A stretch of DNA of 56,941 nucleotides from Sedimenticola sp. (GTDB taxonomy: Bacteria > Pseudomonadota > Gammaproteobacteria > Chromatiales > Chromatiaceae): contig JALVNE010000376.1 in the NCBI GenBank assembly GCA_027026755.1, positions 1 to 56,941 of the forward strand, read 5' to 3'. The notes under the pieces were generated by a model that was not told the origin of the DNA, did no database searches, and saw only the letters and a list, made by a program, of their open reading frames with translations. Positions 1 through 8,422 of this stretch are shown here, in pieces. The position numbers were made by a program, and so were the translations under genes. Positions within the stretch are counted from its first letter, which is position 1. Every line of letters starts with the position of its first letter.

Positions 1-119
1 GATGTGCCGTGCATTTTGGGCGGGAAAGCAGGTATCAGTTCAGGTGAACAGAAGCGAAAGAGCACGTCCCTCGGCAATTGCCGCCATAGACGAGCGGGTA
101 TGGGTGTAAAGTCACGGAT

Positions 120-533
120 TCAGGATACTGATTTGAGACATTGTTGATCTGCAGAGCCGAGCCAATCTGCTTCGCGGCAGGACAGGCGAAACCGGGGACG
201 CCCGAGGCTGTCCAGCCGGGCACGGATTGTATCGAAGGGGTTACGTATATCCGATGATCCGGCCCTTATCTCATCCAGGCCATCAATAAACAAAATCTTA
301 CCATGCCATTCAGGGCGGTCATCAAAGGTGATCAGATCCCTGGCACTGACATAACAACTGCCTGTCTGTTCGGCTTCCTGCTGAAAAACCGTGCTCTTTC
401 CGGCGCCAGGGTCGCCCAGCAGTACATAGGCAGGCAGATCCCGAAAGGCCATAACGGAATGGGAGCACTTATCGAAGCTCTCATCCGAACGATTTTCAGA
501 AATCCTGGTACATGTGCGGTTTACCAAAAACAT
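120..533 (-). pseudogene. NACHT/STAND-type P-loop NTPase, truncated
   Basis: This reading frame of 137 residues has a Walker A motif (GDPGAGKST, about residues 40-48) and a Walker B motif with the NACHT-like signature ILFIDGLDE (about 81-89), followed by SCREADW. NACHT NTPases are normally several hundred to over a thousand residues long and act as oligomerising sensors, often in phage defence. Here the frame stops just after the sensor region, and the next 119 bases encode nothing resembling the rest of the family, so I read it as a truncated gene. Its ATG follows the amber stop of the reverse transcriptase directly and in the same frame, so the two genes are cotranscribed and possibly once translated together. 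The NTPase family is clear; the function is inferred. Confidence 0.7.
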
Positions 534-1493
534 CTATTTGCTTCGGGATGCCTCCATTATGATTGTCAGTCGGCGCATCAAATCAGCCCCCTCCTTTGGG
601 TGTAACTGCCGCAGCCGACTGACTCGTCCCAATGTGCTGTTGAGCAATTTCTGATATTCGCTAGAGTCACGGCTCTCGGTGGGATAAACCTCACATGCTC
701 TTACGGCTGCTCGAATCCGTGCACGCTCCTTCTTTGGAAGGGTGACACCACGGTTGACCTGGAGGTTGTTGACGCGCATCGGCTTGCCCGATGTCTCGAT
801 GCGTTCTTTGCGTCCTTTCATCCTGAACCCGTTTCCGTTACACAGGCGACGTACCTGCCGAACGGCATCGGCTTTCAGGTGGTTGTTGAGAAACCTTTTC
901 GACGACAGAGTAATGTCGTCCACATAGCGTGAATAGCGGATGCCCCGTGCTGCCAAATTAGTGACAAGCTCGGGTTCCTGCCGCCACAGCACCAGATTGG
1001 CCAGATAGGAACTGGTGGGCGCACCTTGCGGTAACATTCCCTGGTATGTGGTAAGGATGGTCAGCGCCTCCGCGATTTCAGGCGGGAAGTGGAAGAGGTT
1101 CTGCCAGATGTCCCGCACCTATTGCTTGGTGATTGAGGGGAAGAAACTGGAGATGTCCTCGTTGATGACGATGGTTGCACCGCTATGCAGCTTGGCATTG
1201 GCGATGCAGTGCCGGGGATTGTTCCGGTCACGGATGCCGCCTTGCAAATAGATCGGGAATTTGACTCGGTTGAAGATATTGCAGTTGATGCTGCGTTGAA
1301 TCTCCTTGAGTGGCGCGGCGGGATTGTATGTCTGGCGCACGCTGCCGTCCGACTTGGTGATCGGTTTCATGGGGCGGTAAAGCGCATCGGGCCGTCCGAT
1401 GGCCCAGCGCAGTTGACGGGGCGAGACGCGAAGCGCACGAGCCAGTGCATCAAGGGTCGCGATCGGTCTGCCCTTAAAACAAGGACGGTTCAC
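534..1493 (-). pseudogene. Retron-like reverse transcriptase, interrupted by an in-frame TAG
   Basis: The product would be about 319 residues of a group II/retron-like reverse transcriptase. The N-terminal half carries the palm motif with the first catalytic aspartate (INEDISSFFPSI), the C-terminal half has LPQGAPTSS and the catalytic YVDD at 915-926. The halves lie in one frame but are separated by TAG at 1119-1121; the codon after it is GTG. The usual retron VTG near the thumb reads VNN here. I chose the GTG at 1493 as start because it overlaps the XRE gene by 20 bases, suggesting coupling. The TAG could be a C-to-T nonsense change in a glutamine codon, or real readthrough; the simplest view is a recently broken gene. 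Confidence 0.75.
1119..1121 (-). other. In-frame amber codon inside the reverse transcriptase
   Basis: The plus strand reads cta here, giving TAG on the coding strand. No frameshift is needed: conserved reverse transcriptase sequence continues in the same frame on both sides (ITKQ before, RDIWQ after). Confidence 0.85.
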
Positions 1494-1779
1494 CCGATTT
1501 CTCCCGGATAAGCTGCAAGGCGGCGAAAGAGAGTTTTTCCGCCAGCTCCCGATCAACCGCGGAGAGCTCGGCGGTGTCGGAGGCCAAGAACAGGAGAATG
1601 CTGGTCGGCACCCCAAGCTGGGCCGCGATGGTTTCCAGCTTGCTGAATGTCGGATCCCGCTTGTTCTGCTCCAGCAGGGAGATGTACGAGGGAGAGAGAC
1701 CGGCCTTTTCGGCCAGTTCCTCCTGCGTCATTCCCCGCTGGGTGCGGCAGAAGCGGATGGCATTACCCAAATTCATCAT
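1474..1779 (-). CDS. XRE-family transcriptional regulator
   Basis: A protein of about 101 residues begins MMNLGNAIRFC and carries a textbook Cro/C1-type helix-turn-helix (GMTQEELAEKAGLSPSYISL, about residues 17-36), then a short helical tail. The first of two adjacent ATG codons is used here; upstream ribosome-binding sequence is weak for either. It lies between the small helical protein (35 bases upstream) and the reverse transcriptase, whose start overlaps its end. It probably represses its own operon; direct and inverted CAGTCA words lie in the divergent promoter region. HTH plus reverse transcriptase is also the composition described for some retron types, but that link is inference. Confidence 0.85.
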   Translation of the reverse strand: MMNLGNAIRFCRTQRGMTQEELAEKAGLSPSYISLLEQNKRDPTFSKLETIAAQLGVPTSILLFLASDTAELSAVDRELAEKLSFAALQLIREKSGEPSLF

Positions 1780-1814
1780 GGTCGATGTGCTCAAGGAATT
1801 AATGGTTTGCTGTG

Positions 1815-2066
1815 TTACTCCAGAAACTCGTGGATGACCCGCCGCAACCAATCGAGGCTGACTGCCACGCGCCCGATTACCGCCAAGGCCCGTTCAATCA
1901 ATACCCGATCCGTTTCAACGTCCTCACCCCCGGTTTCCAGAAGGAGCGTCATCTTGGCGATGACTACATCCAGCTCCGCGGTAACACTGGGGTCCAGCTC
2001 GTTATGCTTGAGTGTGCGTACCTGGATGAGGGTATCGCGACACTGCTTCAACAATGCACGTTTCAT
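1815..2066 (-). CDS. Small all-helical protein, function unknown
   Basis: This 83-residue protein begins MKRALLKQCRD and ends VIHEFLE. It is rich in Leu, Val, Glu and Arg, with heptad-like spacing suggesting two to four amphipathic helices, and has no signal peptide or metal motif. The chosen ATG is preceded by GGAG at a spacing of nine bases, which supports this start over longer in-frame extensions. It is the first gene of the leftward XRE-reverse transcriptase operon. A small helical bundle beside a reverse transcriptase recalls accessory proteins of other RT systems, but I do not recognise the family and assign no function. Confidence 0.6.
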   Translation of the reverse strand: MKRALLKQCRDTLIQVRTLKHNELDPSVTAELDVVIAKMTLLLETGGEDVETDRVLIERALAVIGRVAVSLDWLRRVIHEFLE

Positions 2067-2081
2067 CAGAATAATCTCCAT

Positions 2082-2426
2082 CGTTCGACGCCACATGGCG
2101 CCAGTCGTCAACACCCGCGAGTCGAACGGAACGAGCTGGCCCCGCAAACCATCAACCCAAAGACCAGTCGTAATCGGCTGGTCAACACGACGCACGGATA
2201 TCTGCGTGCCTGGAGCAATGTGCCAAGTACTACGCACTGTGCACGACGGACGAGGCGGCTTCGCCATCGGGTCGTCCCGCACAGCTTGTCCGTGCCGGTA
2301 AGCCTGAGTGCCCCTTGGCCCCAGGCGGTCACCCCATGGGGGCAACCCGGTTTGCGACTCGCTGCTGACGATGTTAGGAGATTGCATTGTCAAAGAGCAT
2401 CCGGGCGGTACGCCCGGCCAGCGTAT
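2082..2426 (-). ncRNA. Hairpin-rich leader, candidate structured RNA
   Basis: This stretch has no convincing gene but several inverted repeats: CCGGGCG/CGCCCGG with a 3-base loop (2401-2417), GACCAG/CTGGTC around 2162-2183, GCACG/CGTGC around 2191-2208, GACGA/TCGTC around 2248-2275, and a GACGCCA/TGGCG stem near 2089-2105. It lies downstream of a promoter-like pair and upstream of the reverse transcriptase operon, where retrons keep their msr-msd RNA. The flanking a1/a2 repeats of a retron were not found, so the RNA identity is only a hypothesis. Confidence 0.35.
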
Positions 2427-2455
2427 AGAGTAAAGGAAAAATGACTGACAGTCAA
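2427..2455 (-). promoter_or_regulatory. Putative promoter of the XRE-RT operon with palindromic operator
   Basis: On the minus strand TTGACT (2450-2455) and TACTCT (2427-2432) are separated by 17 bases. A 13-base palindrome TGACTGACAGTCA (2442-2454) overlaps the -35 box, and two further CAGTCA-like words follow at about 2468-2478. The arrangement suits an autoregulated XRE repressor; the assignment is inferred. Confidence 0.4.
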
Positions 2456-2598
2456 GTAAAGTTACTACAGTCACAGTCGCTTTGGGGCGGCACGGAGCAT
2501 GATCGCAGTGAAATCGGAAAATATAGTGTATTACAGGGCGTAATGTGCTAAAAATCTGCAAAATAAAGACGATAATATGCCTTGAGAGGCAATCAGAC

Positions 2599-3879
2599 AT
2601 GCTAATTGAATTCACGGTCCGGAATTTCCTGTCGATTCGCGAGCCGGCCAGCCTGAGCCTGGTCAAGGGCAGTGGTGACGAATTGCAGGATACCAATGTC
2701 ATGGTCCCGGATGCGCCCGGTACGCTTCCCCTGGTGCGAAGTGCCGCGATCTATGGCCCGAATGCGGCCGGCAAGTCCAATCTCATCAAGGCATTGAAAG
2801 TGATGGAGAGGATGGTCCGGGAGTCGGCGCGGGAGAGCCAGGCAGGTGAGCCGTTGCCGGTCACCCCGTTTTTGCTGGACGAAGGCAGTGCTGCGCTGCC
2901 CTGCGAATTCGAGGTCCATTTCATCAGCGAGGGGGTGCGCTACCAATATGGCTTTGCGGCCACACGGGAGCGCGTTGTCGAGGAATGGCTGCTGGCCTAT
3001 CCCAAGGCGCGTCCCCAGCGATGGATCGACCGTCGCTACGATGAAGAACGCCAGACCTATGTCTGGGGCTCCATGGACAAGCTGACAGGTAAGAAACAAC
3101 TATGGCAGGAGGCGACGCGCCCGAACGCCCTGTTTCTGTCCACCGCCATTCAGTTGAACAACCAGCAGCTCCAGCCGGTCTTCAAGTGGTTTGCGGATAC
3201 TTTGCATGTGGCAGGCTTTGGACGCTGGCACCCGGGATTTTCCATTGAGTTGTGTGAAGAGGAGGACGCCAGGAAGGAGGTCGTTTCTTTCCTTTGTGCT
3301 GCGGATATCGATATTGATGATATCGAACTGGAGAAGGAGAAGTTCGACATCAGTACTTTGCCGGATGACATGCCGGATCCCGTAAAAGATGAACTGGCCA
3401 GAAAGCTCAAGGACAAGTCGATTGTCAGCGTAAAGACAGTCCACATTCTCGATAGTGGCAGGAAAGTACTGTTCGATCTCAAAGACGAATCGGATGGTAC
3501 CCAGAAAATCTTTGCCCTGGCGGGACCCTGGCTGGACACCCTGGAACACGGCTATGTATTGTTCATCGACGAGCTGCACGACAATCTGCATCCCCTCATT
3601 GTCAGGTTCCTGGTCAAACTGTTTCACGACCCGGAGACCAATCCCAATGATGCGCAGCTGATCTTCACGACCCATGACACTTCTATCCTGGACCAGGAGG
3701 TCTTCAGGCGGGATCAGATCTGGTTCTGTGAAAAGGATGAATCTCGCTCGACCATGCTCGTTCCGCTTACCGATTTCAGGCCGCGCAAAAAGGTTGAAAA
3801 TCTGGAACGTGGTTATCTGTCCGGTCGCTATGGCGCCTTGCCCTATGTCAGACAAATCAAGACCGCCATGGGGTGCTGA
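2599..3879 (+). CDS. rloA: RloA-like AAA/ABC-type ATPase
   Basis: This 426-residue ATPase starts MLIEFTVRNFLSI, the typical opening of the AAA_15/RloA family. Walker A is GPNAAGKS (residues 53-60), Walker B is LFIDELHD (321-328) and the switch histidine is in TTHDTS (H359). The start is chosen for its GAGAGG ribosome-binding site nine bases upstream; an upstream in-frame ATG at 2545 lacks one. The stop codon abuts the ATG of the RloB-like gene, so the two form a coupled pair. RloAB genes were first noted near restriction-modification loci, and related ATPase-TOPRIM pairs act in anti-phage defence. The target and trigger here are unknown. Confidence 0.85.
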   Translation: MLIEFTVRNFLSIREPASLSLVKGSGDELQDTNVMVPDAPGTLPLVRSAAIYGPNAAGKSNLIKALKVMERMVRESARESQAGEPLPVTPFLLDEGSAALPCEFEVHFISEGVRYQYGFAATRERVVEEWLLAYPKARPQRWIDRRYDEERQTYVWGSMDKLTGKKQLWQEATRPNALFLSTAIQLNNQQLQPVFKWFADTLHVAGFGRWHPGFSIELCEEEDARKEVVSFLCAADIDIDDIELEKEKFDISTLPDDMPDPVKDELARKLKDKSIVSVKTVHILDSGRKVLFDLKDESDGTQKIFALAGPWLDTLEHGYVLFIDELHDNLHPLIVRFLVKLFHDPETNPNDAQLIFTTHDTSILDQEVFRRDQIWFCEKDESRSTMLVPLTDFRPRKKVENLERGYLSGRYGALPYVRQIKTAMGC

Positions 3880-4548
3880 ATGGGCAGCGATGACCTGCAT
3901 CACAAGCGCAAGGCGCGCCGGGCAAAGGATCTTGCCCGGCGCAAATCCAGCCGGGCACCTTATGATCGGGTGCTCATCGTTTGCGAGGGTTCAAAAACCG
4001 AGCCGAATTATTTGCGGGAGTTGATCGACTACCTGAAACTGAGCAGCGCCAATGTGGAGGTCGACGGTGACAGCGGATCGTCACCTGTCAGTGTGGTCCA
4101 ACACGCCAAACAGCGATATCGCGAAGAACGGGACAAGGGAGACGCATTCGATCGCGTCTTCTGTGTCTTCGACAAGGATACCCATACAACGTATGCCGCA
4201 GCAATACATGCGTTGAACGGACTCAGGCCGAGGGGCGTTTTTCAGTCGACACCCTCAGTTCCATGTTTCGAATACTGGCTGCTTCTGCATTTCACATACA
4301 CCACCCGGCCATATAATTCCTCTGGCAGTAGGAGTGCTTGTGATTGCCTGATTGGCGAGTTGCGAAACTATATGCACGGCTATTCCAAAGGTGACAGAGG
4401 CATATTCAAGCAGGTGATGGACCAGACAGATCAGGCTATCGCATTTAGCAAGCGAGCGGTGAAGGCTGCAGAGAGAGCAGGAACAGACAATCCGACAACC
4501 AGGATGCATGAGCTGGTTGAATACTTGAAACATTTCAGAAAGCACTGA
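3880..4548 (+). CDS. rloB: RloB-like TOPRIM-type protein
   Basis: The product of 222 residues belongs to the RloB family. A basic N-terminus (residues 8-25) precedes VLIVCEGSKTEPNYL (31-45), whose Glu36 is in the position of the TOPRIM catalytic glutamate, and VFDKDTH (96-102), whose Asp98 and Asp100 match the TOPRIM DxD. It follows rloA without a gap. In comparable pairs the ATPase holds or activates the nuclease subunit until a phage signal is sensed; applying that to this pair is inference. All candidate catalytic acids are present, so this module looks intact, unlike the neighbouring reverse transcriptase operon. Confidence 0.8.
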   Translation: MGSDDLHHKRKARRAKDLARRKSSRAPYDRVLIVCEGSKTEPNYLRELIDYLKLSSANVEVDGDSGSSPVSVVQHAKQRYREERDKGDAFDRVFCVFDKDTHTTYAAAIHALNGLRPRGVFQSTPSVPCFEYWLLLHFTYTTRPYNSSGSRSACDCLIGELRNYMHGYSKGDRGIFKQVMDQTDQAIAFSKRAVKAAERAGTDNPTTRMHELVEYLKHFRKH

Positions 4549-4597
4549 AATATCTTGAGTTTCCTGTGGCCCAAAGATGGCCGCCCGTCAGGAAGAT

Positions 4598-5371
4598 TCA
4601 GTGCTTCAGGCGCTTGAGGGGATCCTGCCGGTAGTAGGCGCGCAACTGTAGGTAGGCATCTTTGCAGTGGTGCTTGAGGGTATGTGGCGCAGTGAAGAAA
4701 TATTCACTGAGCACGGCAAAGAATTCCGCCGGGTTGGTGGCGGCGTAAGGGTTGATGCAGGCCTGCCCCCTTTCCAGTTGGCGCAGCAGACGCTCATAGG
4801 CCCGGCTCAGGGTGTGGCTCCACTCTTCGATGGGCATATCCGGGTGCAGGGGCGGCATGCCATTCACCCGGCCGTTGAGGGCATCCAGTTTGTGGGCGAA
4901 CTCGTGGATCACCACATGGCTGCCCGGACGCCGCTGGTAGCTGTCTCTTTTCACGTCTTCCCAGGAAAGCACCAGGGGACCGCTCTGCCAGGATTCACCG
5001 CTGAGGGGGGCGACTTGTTCATGACTTATGCCGAATTCGTCGGTGACGGTACGCCTTGCCCGGAAGGCGCCAGGATAGACGATGAGTTCTTTCCAGCCAT
5101 CGTAGCTGGATTCGTCCAGTTCCAGAATCAACAGGGCGGCCTGGGCGGCGATGACGGCCTTCATCTCCAGGTTCATGTTCAGCCCTTGTACACCATGAAT
5201 GGCCTTGTCATGCAACAGCAGTGTGCTGCGCTCTCTCAGACGTACTGCCTGGCGTACGCAAAGATTCTGCAACAAATAGAGTTCCCTGCGCAGTTTGCGC
5301 CAGAGGCGGTCCGGCAGGCCATGACGGCGCAGGGTGCGTGCGGTACGGTAGCGTCTGAGGCGGGAAAGCAT
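4598..5371 (-). CDS. mtfA: MtfA-like zinc-dependent peptidase
   Basis: This 257-residue protein has HEFAH (residues 156-160), a gluzincin zinc motif, and a downstream glutamate in NPAEFFAVLSEYFF (Glu216) as likely third ligand, matching MtfA. In E. coli MtfA binds the repressor Mlc and is an aminopeptidase; partner proteins elsewhere are less certain. There is no signal peptide, so it is cytoplasmic. It is divergent from ftsK and shares the 148-base intergenic region. Length agrees with the family (about 250-270). Confidence 0.9.
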   Translation of the reverse strand: MLSRLRRYRTARTLRRHGLPDRLWRKLRRELYLLQNLCVRQAVRLRERSTLLLHDKAIHGVQGLNMNLEMKAVIAAQAALLILELDESSYDGWKELIVYPGAFRARRTVTDEFGISHEQVAPLSGESWQSGPLVLSWEDVKRDSYQRRPGSHVVIHEFAHKLDALNGRVNGMPPLHPDMPIEEWSHTLSRAYERLLRQLERGQACINPYAATNPAEFFAVLSEYFFTAPHTLKHHCKDAYLQLRAYYRQDPLKRLKH

Positions 5372-5519
5372 GGTGCGGGCTGATCTGGCTGTTTCGTCGG
5401 CTCATTATAGGAGGTTCCCGGTGCCATGCGTCCGGTATTTCGGGAGAATGTACCTGTTCGGAAAATATTTGCTAAAATACTGTAAATATTTTGCATAACT
5501 TATTGATTTTATATATCTC
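5372..5519. promoter_or_regulatory. AT-rich divergent promoter region mtfA/ftsK
   Basis: The last 70 bases before ftsK are strongly AT-rich and contain an inverted pair AAAATATTT/AAATATTTT around 5463-5493. No LexA-type CTGT-N8-ACAG box was found, although ftsK is under LexA control in E. coli. Confidence 0.35.
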
Positions 5520-7799
5520 GTGCATCAAACCCTCAACAAGCGGCTCAAGGAAGGCGCCTTTTTGCTCCTGTTGGCCATCAGCGTCTACTTCGTTCTGTCC
5601 CTGGCGACCTTCTCGCCGGAAGATCCCGGCTGGTCTTTCGTGGGGGCCAGGGAAGTGGCGGAGAATGCTGGCGGTCCCGCGGGCGCCTGGTTCTCCAGTG
5701 TGCTGCTGACCCTGTTCGGTTACCTGGCCTACCTGGTGCCAGTCGTCGTTCTCTGGAGCGGCTGGCTGCTGTTCAGGGACCGGGAGGAAAACAAGGAGAC
5801 GGACTATCAGCTCCTGGTCTTCCGCTGGCTGGGATTCTTCATCACCCTCATGGCAGGCAGTGGGCTGGCCACCATGCATGTCACCGCCCAGACGTCCCTG
5901 CCGGAAGGGCCGGGCGGCATTCTCGGCAAGTTCCTGGAGTCCCTGCTGGTGGATGTGGTCAGCCCCGTGGGCAGCAGTCTGTTTCTGCTGGCCCTGTTCA
6001 TGGTGGGTTTTACCCTGTTCAGTGGCATTTCCTGGCTGGCGGTCATGGACGGCATAGGCACGCTGGTGCTCGGGGGATTCCGGCGCATGCTGGCCCTGTT
6101 CAGGCCGAAACAGCCCTCCCTGCCCACGGCACGGCAGATGAAGAAGGAACGCGCCGAGTCCCTGAAGAAGGAAAAGCAGCGCATCAGGGAACGCAAGCCG
6201 CCGAAGATCGAGACGGAGATCACCAAGGTGGTGCCCAGTGTGCGGGTGGAAAAGGAAAAACAAATGACCCTCATCCAGCCCGAGCCCAATTCCGAGCTGC
6301 CGCCGCTGTCCCTGCTGGATGAGCCCAGGCATTCCGGGCACGGATATTCCGAAGAGGCCCTGGAGGCCCTGTCCCGTCTGGTGGAACGCAAGCTGGAGGA
6401 TTTCCGTATCGCCGTGGAAGTGGTGGCGGTGCATCCAGGACCCGTGGTCACATTGTTCGAGCTGCAGCTGGCGCCAGGCACCAAGGCCAGCAAGATCAGC
6501 AATCTTTCCAAGGATCTGGCGCGCTCCCTGTCGGTGATCTCCGTGCGCGTGGTGGAGGTGATACCCGGCAAGTCCACCATCGGCCTGGAGATTCCCAACG
6601 AGCACCGGGAAATGGTGTATCTCAGCGAGGTGCTTTGTTCCGAGGAATACGACAAGTCCAAGTCGCCTTTGACCCTGGTGCTGGGCAAGGACATCTCTGG
6701 CGGCCCCGTGGTGGCGGACCTGGCCAAGATGCCCCATGCCCTCATTGCCGGCACCACGGGCTCGGGCAAGTCCGTGGCCATCAACGCCATGATCCTCAGC
6801 CTGCTGTACAAGGCCAGGGCAGACGAGGTGCGCCTCATCATGGTGGATCCCAAGATGCTGGAGCTGTCCGTGTACGAAGGCATCCCCCATCTGCTCACGC
6901 CGGTGGTCACCGACATGAAGGAAGCGGCCAATGCCCTCCGCTGGTGCGTGGGGGAGATGGAACGCCGTTACCGCCTCATGGCGGCGCTTGGGGTGCGCAA
7001 CATCGGGGGCTATAACAAGAAGATCAGGGATGCGGGGAAGGCAGGTGAGAGTATTCCCGATCCCTTGTGGCAGCCTGATCCCACGGGCCTGACGGAAAAC
7101 GAGCCTGCGGAGCCGCCGCCTCTGACCCACATGCCTTATATCGTGGTGGTCATCGACGAACTGGCGGACATGATGATGGTGGTGGGCAAGAAGGTGGAGG
7201 AACTCATCGCCCGCCTGGCCCAGAAGGCGCGGGCGGCGGGCATTCATCTGCTGCTGGCTACCCAGCGGCCGTCCGTGGATGTCATCACCGGCCTCATCAA
7301 GGCGAATATTCCCACCCGGGTGGCCTTTCAGGTGTCCTCGCGCATCGATTCGCGCACCATTCTCGACCAGATGGGCGCCGAGCACCTGCTCGGTCATGGT
7401 GACATGCTCTACCTGCCGCCAGGCACCTCCATTCCCCAGCGCACCCATGGCGCCTTCGTCTCCGATGACGAGGTGCACCGGGTGGTGAGCTTCCTCAAGC
7501 AGGCGGGTGAGCCCAATTACCTGGACGAAATCGTGCAGGAACCAACCGAGGCCATTCCGGGTCTATCTCCCGAGGCCGCCGGCGTGGACACGGAAGATGC
7601 CGACCCCCTGTTCGACGAGGCGGTAAAAATCGTCACCGAGAGCCGCCGGGGCTCCATTTCCGGGGTGCAGCGCCGCCTCAAGATCGGCTATAACCGCGCC
7701 GCCCGTCTCATCGAGGAAATGGAGCGCGTGGGCATCGTCAGCACCCCGGATGGCAAGGGCAACCGGGAAGTGCTGGCGCCACCCCCCATCGAGGACTGA
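5520..7799 (+). CDS. ftsK: DNA translocase FtsK
   Basis: The 759-residue protein has an N-terminal membrane domain with about four transmembrane segments within the first 190 residues, a short charged linker, then the motor domain with Walker A GTTGSGKS (about 411-418) and Walker [10 protein letters not shown] (about 541). A C-terminal winged-helix gamma domain (about 690-750, [12 protein letters not shown]) reads KOPS sequences. FtsK works at the septum, pumping chromosome ends and activating XerCD at dif. The linker is short compared with E. coli (1329 residues), as in many other bacteria. The GTG start at 5520 is the only sensible one near the first membrane helix; its ribosome-binding site is poor. 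Confidence 0.96.
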   Translation: MHQTLNKRLKEGAFLLLLAISVYFVLSLATFSPEDPGWSFVGAREVAENAGGPAGAWFSSVLLTLFGYLAYLVPVVVLWSGWLLFRDREENKETDYQLLVFRWLGFFITLMAGSGLATMHVTAQTSLPEGPGGILGKFLESLLVDVVSPVGSSLFLLALFMVGFTLFSGISWLAVMDGIGTLVLGGFRRMLALFRPKQPSLPTARQMKKERAESLKKEKQRIRERKPPKIETEITKVVPSVRVEKEKQMTLIQPEPNSELPPLSLLDEPRHSGHGYSEEALEALSRLVERKLEDFRIAVEVVAVHPGPVVTLFELQLAPGTKASKISNLSKDLARSLSVISVRVVEVIPGKSTIGLEIPNEHREMVYLSEVLCSEEYDKSKSPLTLVLGKDISGGPVVADLAKMPHALIAGTTGSGKSVAINAMILSLLYKARADEVRLIMVDPKMLELSVYEGIPHLLTPVVTDMKEAANALRWCVGEMERRYRLMAALGVRNIGGYNKKIRDAGKAGESIPDPLWQPDPTGLTENEPAEPPPLTHMPYIVVVIDELADMMMVVGKKVEELIARLAQKARAAGIHLLLATQRPSVDVITGLIKANIPTRVAFQVSSRIDSRTILDQMGAEHLLGHGDMLYLPPGTSIPQRTHGAFVSDDEVHRVVSFLKQAGEPNYLDEIVQEPTEAIPGLSPEAAGVDTEDADPLFDEAVKIVTESRRGSISGVQRRLKIGYNRAARLIEEMERVGIVSTPDGKGNREVLAPPPIED

Positions 7800-7801
7800 A
7801 C

Positions 7802-8422
7802 TTGAAAATGTACCGATTTTTCCTGCCACTGATGCTGGTCTTCAGCAACAGCCTGTTTGCCGCCGATGGGGCCCGCGCCCATCTCCACCGCTTTCTCGAT
7901 GGCCTGAAGACCCTGCGCGCCGAGTTTGCCCAGGAAGTCATAGACAACGAAACCAATCAGGTTTCCCACAGCCATGGCGTGTTCTATCTCGCGCGGCCCG
8001 ACCGCTTCCGCTGGGTGTACGAAGGGGAATATCCTCACTACATCATCGCGGATGGCAAAACCATCTGGCTGGTGGAGGAAGACCTGGAACAGGTCAGCCA
8101 GAAATCCCAGAAATCCGCCCTCGATGGCACGCCGGCGGGGTTGTTGGCAAAAGACCTGGATATCGACCGGGAATTCCAGGTGGATGAACTGGGCGAGCGC
8201 ATGGGGCTGTCCTGGCTGCGCCTGCGCCCCCGGGATGAAAACAGCCAGTTCGAGCAGATTCTCCTGGCTTTCGAGGGTGACAAGCTGTCGCGCATGGAAA
8301 TGGCCGACCGCTTTGGCCAGGTCACCCGGTTCGACTTCTTCAAGCTGCAGCGCAACCCCAAGCTGCAGGACCAGCTGTTCAGGTTCGTGCCGCCGCCTGG
8401 CTACGACATTCTCGACCAATGA
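7802..8422 (+). CDS. lolA: Outer-membrane lipoprotein carrier protein LolA
   Basis: The product is 206 residues with a signal peptide ([19 protein letters not shown]) and the typical LolA body, including [13 protein letters not shown] and the C-terminal [16 protein letters not shown]. LolA ferries lipoproteins from the LolCDE release complex through the periplasm to LolB. I favour the TTG at 7802 because GAGG sits seven bases upstream and it adds a lysine to the signal peptide; the ATG at 7808 is the alternative. It starts two bases after ftsK and its TGA overlaps the rarA ATG by four bases, so ftsK-lolA-rarA is one transcript, a common gammaproteobacterial order. Confidence 0.95.
   Translation: MKMYRFFLPLMLVFSNSLFAADGARAHLHRFLDGLKTLRAEFAQEVIDNETNQVSHSHGVFYLARPDRFRWVYEGEYPHYIIADGKTIWLVEEDLEQVSQKSQKSALDGTPAGLLAKDLDIDREFQVDELGERMGLSWLRLRPRDENSQFEQILLAFEGDKLSRMEMADRFGQVTRFDFFKLQRNPKLQDQLFRFVPPPGYDILDQ

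Noticed and set aside
534-1493. Diversity-generating retroelement reverse transcriptase
   Set aside because: The motif reads LPQGAPTSS, typical of retron or group II-like enzymes, and no template/variable repeat pair was noticed.
5472-7478. Very long open frame (668 codons) opposite ftsK
   Set aside because: It is a His/Gln/Gly-rich shadow of the GC-rich ftsK gene, with no family motif or ribosome-binding site.
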